Of a stretch of 54,264 nt of DNA, positions 44,733-54,264 are shown in pieces. This DNA comes from Phallusia fumigata (Eukaryota > Chordata > Ascidiacea > Phlebobranchia > Ascidiidae): positions 1-54,264 of the forward strand of contig QXVZ01029557.1 in the NCBI GenBank assembly GCA_008931825.1, written 5' to 3'. The position numbers and the translations under genes were made by a program. The notes beneath the pieces are model-generated. The model did no database searches. It had not been told where the DNA came from and worked only from the letters and a program-made list of their open reading frames with translations. Positions within the stretch are counted from its first letter, which is position 1, and every line of letters begins with the position of its first letter.

Positions 44733-46552
44733 GTTGTAACGTGTTAGAATACTCCGTTAGCGCATATAAATCATTCTAATCTATTTGCACATTCGCGTTG
44801 TCACAATACAGGATGTTGTCGGTCCATAATCGGCAATCTGTCGCCGCCTGTTATGGCCGTGCTGCGTTGCGAGACGCATGCAGACACAGGGTGTGTGTTC
44901 ACTCCGACACGTTGCGGGTTCTTGACTGTTGTTGACCTCGCGCGACTTACCACCCTGGAAAACCGCATTGAGTTTGCTGGGAAAGTTAACGGTCGAAATC
45001 GAGAGGAAGCCTCGCTTGGCTCAAACGGGTTTAAGGGTGTCGATTGTACGCGTGCGTTTGACTCTTGTAGGCAAATTGATGTAATTTACAAGCTTTGCGG
45101 GTAAACAGTAAAGTGCATAGCACGCAAATGTGTTTTAAATTTCCTCTTGCCAGGCTTTCCTGTTCCGGGCAGTACAAGGCTGGACATAGGAGATAGATAT
45201 TTCAGTCATTTGCAAATTTGCAGCGCAATGGTATCTTTTTCAAATTCTGTAGTTTTTCATCCGATATTCACTGTTTTTAAAGACGTATGGGACGGGGCAG
45301 GATGGACCAAATAATTTCCGATTCCTTTTTAACGCACTTGTTTGTCCAACGCATCAACATCCGCCGATAACTGTACTCAGATAAAAGCCAACAATTTTGT
45401 AAACACCGTGGCGTCTCGCGCACAAACTGCACCTACCTACCCCGTGCATTGGTATCCGGTGTCAGGTTTTCGTTCCAGACGGAGTGCGCCGTCACTCAGC
45501 GCGACTCGCCCAGCATTGCACACCTTTCAGGTATCAGTCGACGGACATGAGATTTACTTCATACGACGGATCAGATTTGGTGCGGTCTTATCCTGATCTG
45601 AATTGTTTTGAACCACTTTCTGTGTCGGGGATTTTTTGCTTTTCAACAATCGGCATTTCAAAAGTGAGATGATTGTCTGGTGTGGCTAAATGGAGCGAAA
45701 AAAAGCCAAGTGACAAATCCCTGCATGAGAAAATTCTTTTTTTTTCCAAAATGTTTTCTCTTTTCTACAAAATAGGTTTTGTTTTTGACTTCAGTTTGCA
45801 TTTCAGCTATAATTTGTGCAAAAAACTTTTAATCGTGTTTTTTGTAACGGTGTTTAAATTAGTTGCGTACATCTGCACTTGCACTTTCGTACGATTCATA
45901 CAGTTCTTCTGTCACCCTGGGGCGATGGAATGTGTCCTCTCTTGTCNTTTTTTGTAACGGTGTTTAAATTAGTTGCGTACATCTGCACTTGCACTTTCGT
46001 ACGATTCATACAGTTCTTCTGTCACCCTGGGGCGATGGAATGTGTCCTCTATTGTCAATAGGACGCCGCCGATCATTTGCTTGTTGAGTAATCACTCACT
46101 GCCGCTGTCGTAGCGAAAACCATCAAGCGGTGGCCCAAACGGGCGAGCGTTTACGACCTACTTGCCGCCGTCGCCACCTTAATACGCTGTTAAATTTTGT
46201 GCAAACACCAAGTTTATGATTCACGATACATATAGCACTAAAAAAGTAGTCAAGAACAGTGACTCTTAACCGCGGCTCTTAACCATTATTCCCGTGACTC
46301 TTAAAAAGTGAAAATCATCAACGCTTTTACCGATAGAACAGACGAAAATGTTGAAAAACACTTAGTTGTCATGCCACTTACTTTTCTTAAAAAATTAAGC
46401 GTAACCAAAATAATATTTCCGGTTTCTATCATCGATGGCAATCACGAACATGTAACATAATGGTAACAGTTTGTCCAGATGTAATCTTGTGAAAGATGAT
46501 TGTTTAAACAAACATTTCAATGCTGCTCCCGACATACTTCGAAGTGCACCAA
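44733..46552. repeat. Second copy of the 42615-44196 contig, with an internal N duplicate
   Basis: Aligned to 42615-44196. Within it, 45838-45946 and 45948-46056 are 109-bp copies around the N at 45947, again an overlap artefact. A TATA-like CATATAAAT lies near 44763. No supported coding sequence. Confidence 0.8.
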
Positions 46553-47530
46553 AAAAAAGGTTGAAATCAACTTGTCAACTTGCCAAGAATGTTTTTGAAT
46601 ACAGTTTGTTGACGTAAAACGTACTTTGCCTTTAAGATTCATCACAAGGTTTGAAATGCCCCTTGTGATTTTCAATCTTGTCATTTTTTTGGCATCGCCT
46701 GATGTGTATTGACTTTGGCGGCGAAGCAAAGAGGCTTTCGAACTTTGCGGTCCCAAGTGAACACTGTGCCGAATTCCCATGGGTTTAATAGTCGCCGGAT
46801 ATTTGCCGATATATCGGACCGCGTCTTCCCGGCAGTCGCGGTAACCCAACTCCCACAAGCCTTATCGGTTTGCGACAAGTCGTTTCAAGGCAATTATTTG
46901 AGCTAGATAGCGCGAGAAAACAAGGCAAAAATTGCTGTCGTGCCGCGGTCTTAAAAACGACGAAGACCAGTCGCCCAGTGTAGTAGCTACCAAGCTGTGG
47001 TTTGTGGTTAGTTGAACAAGGTCTGAACACAGACTTCTTATTGTGCTCGAGCTGAGCGTTCTGCGTTTTCGATTGCCTCCCATTTTCCAAACACCGTTGT
47101 GCGAACGCCTGTACTTCACCATTGAAAGTCGACAACTTGCTTTGTAACTGCCGGTAACTGGACCGAAATTGGCGGTGATTGTTGCTGTAATACCATGTTG
47201 TGTGCTGGAAAAGTGCGACCAAATGAGTTTAGACAAGATGGCAGCAGGGGTTTTGATGAAGAAGCGTTTGTTTTAACTGAGGGTGGGTGCATTTAAATCT
47301 CATTGCAAGAGTACTGCACAAGCAGGTGATAGCTTTTTGTTGTAGATACGACGTAGACCCTAGAACGGAAAACAGGTTTGAAAGTAACTTGTTTTAGCAA
47401 CTCTTTAGTTGACTAGCGCACAGGTGCGATGTTAGACGGTTTTATCATTTTGTCTCGCTATACAGTGAGCACATTCTCTAACAGAACGACGTGCGCAAAC
47501 ATTGGATTAAACCTGTTTCTGTGTATTTCA
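46553..47530. other. Region upstream of the first recognised GRIP exon
   Basis: Should contain the upstream GRIP exon(s) and promoter, but none can be identified. Overlapping minus-strand frames (46785-47222, 145 codons; 46862-47236, 124 codons) have no domain signature and occupy different frames of the same DNA, so at most one could be real. Confidence 0.4.
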
Positions 47531-50500
47531 GAGAGACACCATGCCGTGGAAGCGGAACAACTCCAAATCGTTCCTGCCCGAGTTGAGGAAATACCAGGTA
47601 ACCGATATATTGGTAATTAACAATTCCATATACATACAATTACCATACATACGTGCGTGTATTTTTCTCATTGATTTTACCTACCCTTCACCGGCATAGA
47701 TTTCATCGGCACAACCATTAGTAAAACTGAAGGTGTCAATTGTATTGCAGAAGAGGAGCGTGGAATGTGCGTTGTAAAACTGGTGAAAACGGACGGGGTT
47801 GCCCTGGGAGTTACTGTGACCGGTGGCTCGGACAGGGAGAGCCGACCTAAAGTGAAGGAGTTGCGGAGTTCCGGATTAGCTGCGAAGTAAGTGGGATAAA
47901 GAAAAAATGTCATCTTTCAATAAGCCTTCTCTGAGGGCTTAGGATGCGACATTTTTGGTCCTAAGCGGTAACGCTTACTCGAAATCAGAACTTTTTCGTG
48001 AATTTTGTTCAGAGAAACTTTCTCGCGTTTGTTTGGTAATTTCAAAAAAGTAAGCTTTTGCAGAAACCTGTTTCAGTCTTCAAAGACGAATGCGTGTTAT
48101 GCAATAAACCTTTTTTTTAAATATTCCGAGGCACCACTCAAAAACCGTAAAACATGGATCGATGCTTTCATAAAACCGACCCGATGAATAATTCACCACT
48201 TCGCTGTCGAATATCGTTATTTGCCAATAAAGCGTTTCGACCCCGAGTTAACCCTGTATTCGCGTCATAGGAGTGATCTGCTTCAAGTTGGCGACTTTAT
48301 AACGGAGATAAACGGAATTCGAACTTCGAAGCTGAAACATGGAGAGATTATCAGTTTACTAAAGAACATCGGGGAGCGGGTGAACCTTGAGATCGAGTAC
48401 CATCTACCGCCTACAAGTGAGTGTTGTGCTGGTTTAGCGGTGTTTTAGAACCCGAGTTTAGAGTTTATGCCGAAATGTTAAATGCTGCGTGCTTCCGATG
48501 TAGTAGCGCATAACTATTGGTATTTTTTTCAAAAATAAACCGCGACATGCGATCGCATAGTTTTCCGAGTTTCCGTACCTTGAAGATGAATTGCTAGATT
48601 GCATTTGGGGAACGTACGTGTAAATAAAATGCCATCCTCTTATTGTAATGTCTCTTGTGCTGATTGGTTTGCTATCTCAGCGCATTTGCGCTCCTACGCT
48701 CCTGCACTTTAATGACTACCGACGTACACCGGTGGCAAACGCGTCAGTCGATGCAGCATGACTGCTTTCTTTTCATTTTAACCATCTTGTTGCACAATAT
48801 TAGACCCACTTTCTTCGCAAACGTAACATAGTTTTTTCAGTGGGGAAGTAATTTTACAAAAATCTTTTAAATTTTTGTTAAGAGAAGTTTACAGAATTTT
48901 GGTAATCATTATCTAGACATACTCATGCACATAGTATGCTTTTTTGTCATCATCTTTGATAGTACAACGTATCGTTTGTAAAGGTCTTTCAGTTGGGTCC
49001 CTCTTTTAAAAAATATAACCTCGCCCGCATTTCCCATAATCGATGCAGCTTCAAAATCTCTCCAACTGCATGCACTTGCACCAATTAAAGATCCCCTCCA
49101 CACCCAANCGAAGTAAGTGGGATAAAGAAAAAATGTCATTTTTTAATAAGCCTTCTCTGAGGGCTTAGGAAGCGACATTTTTGGTCCTAATCGGTAACGC
49201 TTACTCGAAATCAGAAATTTTTCGTGAATTTTGTTCAGAGAAACTTTCTCGCGTTTGTTTGGTAATTTCAACAAAGTAAACTTTTGCAGAAACCTGTTTC
49301 AGTCTTCAAAGACGAATGCGTGTTATGCAATAAATCGTTTTTTAAAATATTCTGAGGCACCACTCAAAAACCGTAAAACATGGATCGATGCTTTCATAAA
49401 ACCACACCGATGAATAATTCACCGCTTCGCTGTCGATTATCGTTATTTGCCAATAAAGCGTTTCGACCCCGAGTTAACCCTGTATTCGCATCATAGGAGT
49501 GATCTGCTTCAAGTTGGCGACTTTATAACGGAGATAAACGGAATTCGAACTTCGAAGCTGAAACACGGAGAGATTATCAGTTTGCTGAAAAACATCGGGG
49601 AGCGGGTGAACCTTGAGATCGAGTACCATCTACCGCCTACAAGTGAGTGTTGTGCCGGTTTTGCGGTGTTTTAGAACTCGGGTTTAGAGTTTATGCTGAA
49701 ATGGTAAAAGCTGCGTGCTTCCGATTTAGAAGCACATAATTATTGTTATTTTTTTCAAAAATAAACCGCGACATGCGATCGGATAGTTTTCCGGGTGTCC
49801 GTACCTTGAAGATGAATTGCTAGATTGCATTTGGGGATCGTACGTGTAAATGAAATGCCATCCTCTTATTGTAATGTCTCTTGTGCTGATGGGTTTGCTA
49901 TCTCAGCGCATTTGTACTCCTGCACTTTAATGACTACCGACGTACACCGGTGGCAAACGCGTCAGTCGATGCAGCATGACTGCTCTCTTGTTTATTTTAA
50001 CATCTTGTTGCACAATATTATCCACTTTCTTCGCAAACATAAAATAGTTTTTTCAGTGGGGAAGCAATTTAGGAAAAATCAATTATTCAAACTGTTAAGA
50101 GAAGTTTACAACAGAATTTTGGTAATCATTATCTAGACATACGCATGCACATAGTATGCTTTTTTGCCCATATCTTTGATAGTACAACGTATCGTTTGTA
50201 AAGGTCTTTCAGTTGGGACCTTCTTTTGAAAAATATAACCTCGCCCGCATTTCCCATAATCGATGCAGTTTCAAAATCTCTCCAACTGCATGCACTTGCA
50301 CCTATTAAAGATCCCCTCCACACCCAANGGAGTTTGGATCACAATCAACAGGAAGACATGTCGCGGTTTTTCATTTGTCAGTTTCAGATTTTTGGCTGTC
50401 GACCTCTTCCCGCAATAGCTTTCATATTTTGTGCCAACTCTTTCCTTTTTGTGGTAACTGCATGTCACTTAAGGACTTTAAGCAGGCTTGCCCAACCTTT

Positions 50501-52722
50501 TAGGTGTTCCGGGCCACTTTTTATGAAAAAATTTATTACGGCCACAAACTTTCGATAAAACGAGGTGGTAATGACTCACTGGCATTGTTGTCTAATGCAC
50601 TTTTCATTGTTGTCTACCGGTATGAAATTTTAAAATTTGATGTATATTTTTAAAGCGTTCGGCTTACACATTTTTTATTAGTAGACCTATAACAGAAACA
50701 ACTGGTATATTTTGTTGAATTTAATGGTAAATATACTTGCGAACATTCAATCTCACTTTCAAAGTATTTTTCGCGATATGCAACGTCAGTACCTATTCAG
50801 CACCATAATTATGTAAAAATAACAACTCCGGCGTCACGGATCGTGTGAAAACTGTGGCATTTCCAAACCAACTATAGTTTTGTTTTCGTTTGGCCGGAAG
50901 CCCTTAAAAGGCACGCGCGTTTCGCACCAATTCCTACCTTAACAGCTGCTTGTACGTTGCAGATGCGGTGGCCAACGCGTCCGGTCCCCTACTGGTCGAG
51001 GTATCGAAGACCCCTGGGGCCGAGCTGGGGATTACCCTGACGAAGTCGACGCACAGAAAGAAGACAGTGATCTGCATTGACCGAGTGAAACCCGCCAGTA
51101 TATCAGACAGGCGAGTCAGCAGCTAAAACTTGTGTCCCACTTCCAAAATATAACATTTTGACACATTTATGTAATAAGGCTGTGGTTCTTAAACTGTGCG
51201 TCGCGACGCCATGGTGCGTCGTTTTAAATTTCCCAGGGCGTCGCTACAATAATTCAGTTTGTAGCTAAGCTGTTTTGTATCAATAAATACAACTTTGATA
51301 AAAATGATCTCCATTAAATTCTTATCCCTGGTGCGTCGAAAGTCCACCTTAATTTTAGCGTAGCATCGAAAATGTTTAAGAAACGCAGGACACGAAGTAA
51401 ACAGCAAGTCGGACGTGGCATAGTTGTAAATTCTTTCCTTTCTGGCATAGTATCCAACCAACAGTTTGCTTAACACACTTGTGTCAATTGAAAGACCATT
51501 AGCAGTTGTCACTCTTCGCCATTCGCCACTGACCCCACTGACCGATACCGACCGTCCTAAACATACAACCGCATTCCAGCTTTGATGGGAGCCATTTGAT
51601 TGGCTGCTCGAGTGGCCGCGTCTAATCGGCTCCGGCAGCCAGCAGTCGAAGTTGTTGTTGGTGTGCCGCTATAGTGTTACCGAGATGCGATACATTGCTG
51701 TTGGCGAGTGCATGTTAATTGACAAGATGCCCTCGCAGTGATGTTGATAGTGTCGGTATAGGTACGGGCTCTGGGACATACCACAATGCTCCTGAAACTT
51801 TATGTGTTTTAGCTGATTGCCAGCGTTTATTGCTGAACTTTTTTGTTTTTGGTTAGCAGTGCTAAAGCATGCTACTCGAAAGTTTCAACGTTGACTTTGA
51901 ATTTATAATGACTGTGACATAATAATTTGCTCCTAATTATTACTGTGTTGCTTTTCGTAATCCTATACGAACATACTGGGAACTCAGCCAAAACTTTTGT
52001 TCAACATTAGACAGCGTTGAACATATTTTGCATGAGAAACAGGCATCGAAATATGGCGAAGCTCGGTTTCCGGCTCAGCTCGTCATATCTGTTTTAAAAA
52101 GCAGCTCAATCCTCAAGCCGTTTGACTCATACTATCGTTCTACCACAGATGCGGGGCTTTGCATGTGGGCGATCAGATCCTGTCCATAGACAACGTATCG
52201 ATGGGAAATGGTTCGGTGAGCGTCCGTGAAGCGTCAGACATGCTTCAAACTGCATCAGATCAAGTGAAGCTGGAGATTCTACCTGTGTCCCACCTCGCTA
52301 TTACAAGCCCAAAGCAGTTTGGACGTAAGTTGAATTTCCCTCTCTGTCCCCCTCTCGATCAGTAAATGAGTTTTGGTTTGCAATGGTGTGCATTAATTGC
52401 CGTGATCAGTAAACTTCCCAAAATATAAAGTGGTCGGTCGCAGTTATCACAAAAAATGTGTAGCTTACTACATTGCCTTTAACTTTCAAACAGGAAGGGA
52501 TCTGTCGCTGTCTGTCACGTGCGTATTAAATCTAAGTGAAGGTTTTATGTGTAGAAAATCGCTTTGCACCTTTCATTACAAGCGCCCAGTCGATGTCGGC
52601 TCTCAACTCACAAAGGGTGGGTCGGCAACATCTACAGGGCAGCGGTGTGGCCACGTTTGGTCGAGGCAGCAACCGATTCAACAGAAAGAGGCCGCCCAGG
52701 AACAAGTACAGCGCCAGTGCAA
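47531..52722 (+). CDS. GRIP: Glutamate-receptor-interacting protein (GRIP), 5' part, multi-PDZ scaffold
   Basis: Exons 47531-47597, 47751-47886, 48271-48416, 50963-51110, 52149-52324 and 52555-52722. Joined peptides match vertebrate GRIP1/2. The leader ends [20 protein letters not shown] (vertebrate IPEEFKG..VVELMKKEG). PDZ1 has the carboxylate-binding loop [10 protein letters not shown] and [18 protein letters not shown]. Next comes PDZ3 ([20 protein letters not shown] ... [18 protein letters not shown] ... QVKLEILP), then a Ser/basic linker ([10 protein letters not shown] ... [15 protein letters not shown]). GRIP scaffolds AMPA receptors, ephrins and kinesin cargo at membranes; this is family knowledge. 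PDZ2 is not seen. The intron after 51110 has a GC donor. The in-phase frame passes through the leader as HHAVEAEQL..., so the out-of-frame ATG at 47541 (MPWKRN...) is not the start; an upstream exon or the ATG at 47429 must supply it. The gene lacks later PDZ domains here. Confidence 0.85.
47883..50327. repeat. 1.2-kb direct copy pair flanking the N at 49108
   Basis: 47883-49107 and 49109-50327 are colinear copies; the second is bounded by another N at 50328. Both contain the second half of PDZ1: 48271-48416 and 49497-49642. The two exon copies differ at four sites, all synonymous, while intronic flanks carry more changes and indels. That pattern supports two alleles of one exon under protein-level constraint. 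Confidence 0.87.
50329..50962. other. GRIP intron sequence after the N at 50328
   Basis: This contig starts without overlap to the preceding copy, so the N at 50328 may hide a real gap. No PDZ2-like exon is readable. Sequence from about 50484 (GCAGGCTTGCCCAACCTTTT) resembles a hAT-type element end without a matching partner. Confidence 0.45.
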
Positions 52723-53694
52723 GTAAGTTTTTATTCGCAGTACGCTACCGCCGTCTAGAATTTGTTTTTTTAATTTTTGTCGAAAATAACGTGCTTGACT
52801 GTCGCCGGAGCAATGTGCGCTATAGATGGGCAAATAGTTGCATCAGCTTTGAAGCAATTTGTGTGCCGGTTTTTATTGGTTTACCTTAATTAACATTCAA
52901 CCGGCATTAAGTTTGTTTCATTATTTGCAAAACATTTTCTGTCAATAGCTGCACAAAAGTACATAGATCTTGCAACATTATCAAAAAAAATTCTTCTCTT
53001 CAAAAAAATTATGTTATTTAGCACATCCACAGACCTTCTTGTGCAAACATTTATTTGCAAACGAAAATTCGTAAGTACCCGCAAAAATCGCCGCTATGTT
53101 CCGCGGAATATCATAGGCCCAGTTTTGGGTTTTTCCAAACGTAGCTGCATTCTAAACCTCCGAAAATTCTCGATCGTACATAACGGTCGAACGTCGATAT
53201 ATGGCAGTGTGCACATACACAGCAAAACACATACACAGCTTTTGACAATGTCGTTGCAGTTATTAGGACGGGTGCAAAAGACCGCAAGTCATTGTTTGAC
53301 TTTATCCCTCGTCGAACTGTCAAAAATCTTAAGACGTGACAGACCTTCCCTGAAATGAGGCGATGAACCAAAACTAAACCCCTTCGTCCCACTTTTCCTG
53401 TGGGTAAAACATTTTTGTCCTATTTAAATTCTGGGGTGAGTGTACAGTAAATGATGAAGACAGAAACTTGAAAGCATCGACATTTTTTAGTACATCTGGG
53501 AAATGAAAAACAAAACGTGTACACAGCGAAGTCGCAAACATAAACATCGACCACACATAGAATTTGAAGCGTCATGTATCTTTCCATACAGTCGTCGACC
53601 ACCGCTTAGCTCCCAATACTTGTTCTGGGTTGAGAATTTCCAGCTGGAAAAATCCGTTTTTCTCTCTGCTTTCCACTAGAGGCTGAGGATATCT
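52723..53694. other. Sequence between the last readable GRIP exon and the minus-strand gene
   Basis: No PDZ4-like exon and no other supported gene. The overlapping frames at 53011-53358 (+) and 53111-53392 (-) cannot be distinguished from noise. Confidence 0.45.
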
Positions 53695-54264
53695 CTAAAC
53701 GTAGATCGGTGTTATTAAAAACGTCCGATCCTCTCTGCTTGTTACTTCCTCCGGCGCTCTCTCTATCGCCCTCTGTATTGTTCCCTCCTCCAACGTCTCG
53801 TCCAGCGAAACCACGTGACTGAAGCTCTTAATCAAAGTCCTGCCCCGCAGCACTCGCATCTCCACAAAGATCACATGATGTCCCTTGTACGCCGACGTCG
53901 TGTTGGAATGGTCGGTCCAAGTGACGTTGATGCCGCGACGCGAGACTCGATCCACGTGACGAGTGGCGAGTCTTTCCAGACCGTACACCGTCAGCACGTC
54001 GGTGTCGGATGCAGAAACCACTCCGGGGCAGTCCCACGCAGTTAAGTAGTTTATAACAGCAAAGTCAATCAGGTTGGTCAGCATCACTTTGGCATTTTCG
54101 GTGCGCAATTTCCCGCAGCAAACTGTCGTCCAGCCGTCGCTATCAGTCCACGATGTTGTGTTATCCAGCAGAGCCTTTTCGGCTAACTGGAGCGTCTGGT
54201 TGAGAGTAAGATTCGTACAAGAGCATGAATCGCTAATGACTGTATCCACCGCGGTGCAGTTGGA
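53695..54264 (-). CDS. C-terminal part of an extracellular glycoprotein (runs off the window)
   Basis: A minus-strand frame is open from the window edge through 189 codons to a stop at 53695. It begins in mid-protein (SNCTAVDTVISDSCSC). It has six N-glycosylation sequons (NCT, NLT, NQT, NTT, NVT, NTT) and paired cysteines (CSC, VCCGK, WDCPG), typical of a secreted or cell-surface domain. Its GC content and codon use are higher than the surrounding non-coding DNA. No membrane segment is seen; it ends TFLITPIYV, or may splice before the stop. The family is not recognised; an extracellular module of an adhesion-type receptor is one possibility only. Confidence 0.6.
   Translation of the reverse strand, partial: SNCTAVDTVISDSCSCTNLTLNQTLQLAEKALLDNTTSWTDSDGWTTVCCGKLRTENAKVMLTNLIDFAVINYLTAWDCPGVVSASDTDVLTVYGLERLATRHVDRVSRRGINVTWTDHSNTTSAYKGHHVIFVEMRVLRGRTLIKSFSHVVSLDETLEEGTIQRAIERAPEEVTSREDRTFLITPIYV

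Noticed and set aside
46785-47236. Overlapping minus-strand open frames of 145 and 124 codons upstream of GRIP
   Set aside because: They occupy different frames of the same DNA, have no recognisable domain, and no splice or poly(A) context; GC-rich sequence alone could explain them.
47541-47597. ATG reading [19 protein letters not shown], resembling a GRIP1 isoform start
   Set aside because: This frame ends in phase 0 and cannot join the PDZ1 exon at 47751, which needs phase 1. The overlapping frame (HHAVEAEQL...EEIPEEERG) joins correctly and matches the vertebrate linker.
50484-50520. hAT-like end (GCAGGCTTGCCCAACC)
   Set aside because: No matching inverted end or target duplication was found in the window.
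1-54264. CRISPR arrays, prokaryotic operons, IS elements or phage genes
   Set aside because: None seen. Intron-containing metazoan genes fill the window and no regularly spaced short repeats are present.

Overview
This is eukaryotic nuclear DNA: split genes with GT-AG introns, AT-rich intergenic sequence, miniature transposons and vertebrate-type gene families. The compact introns, a likely trans-splice acceptor just upstream of one start codon, and the proteins (MAD1L1, EDC3, LRP2BP, GRIP, an OATP, an HMGA-like protein) suggest an invertebrate chordate, most likely a tunicate of the Ciona type. That assignment is inference.

A second theme is assembly structure. Thirteen isolated single N bases occur, and almost all are flanked by near-identical direct copies (about 0.1 to 2.6 kb) that end or begin exactly at the N. 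I read these as unmerged contig ends or the two haplotypes of a highly heterozygous genome placed in tandem, not as biological duplications. They duplicate part of a MAD1L1 exon, 38 codons of EDC3, the start of a WAP/sushi gene and a PDZ exon of GRIP.

Layout. 1-87 (-): N-terminus of an unrecognised gene. 934-2583 (-): LRP2BP, Sel1-repeat adaptor. 3583-9505 (-): MAD1L1, spindle checkpoint, with a foldback repeat in one intron. 10030-12452 (+): EDC3, mRNA decapping, head to head with MAD1L1; a TTAA-flanked MITE follows it. 14140-19034 (+): a 12-TM organic anion transporter (SLCO). 19.3-26 kb: non-coding sequence with haplotype copies and one weak exon candidate. 26090-28444 (+): HMGA-like AT-hook protein with a long Gln/His/Pro/Met tail and three let-7 seed matches at its 3' end. 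28.4-34.3 kb: largely gene-poor, with an intact hAT-type MITE. 34355-34892 (+): candidate small three-exon gene. 34873-37393 (-): secreted WAP/sushi/cysteine-rich protein, followed by its partial haplotype copy (38879-41495). 44338-44550 (+): small ORF with an N-myristoylation-type start. 47531-52722 (+): 5' half of GRIP (PDZ scaffold). 53695-54264 (-): end of a gene encoding a glycosylated extracellular protein.

The genes are functionally unrelated housekeeping, transport and cell-surface genes; there is no operon or defence cluster. The most interesting points are the HMGA/let-7 arrangement, the WAP-sushi exon mosaic with near-identical sushi exons, a GC-AG intron in GRIP, the apparently missing GRIP PDZ2, and two intact MITEs with target-site duplications. 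Exon boundaries were derived by hand from splice consensus, reading phase and family similarity.
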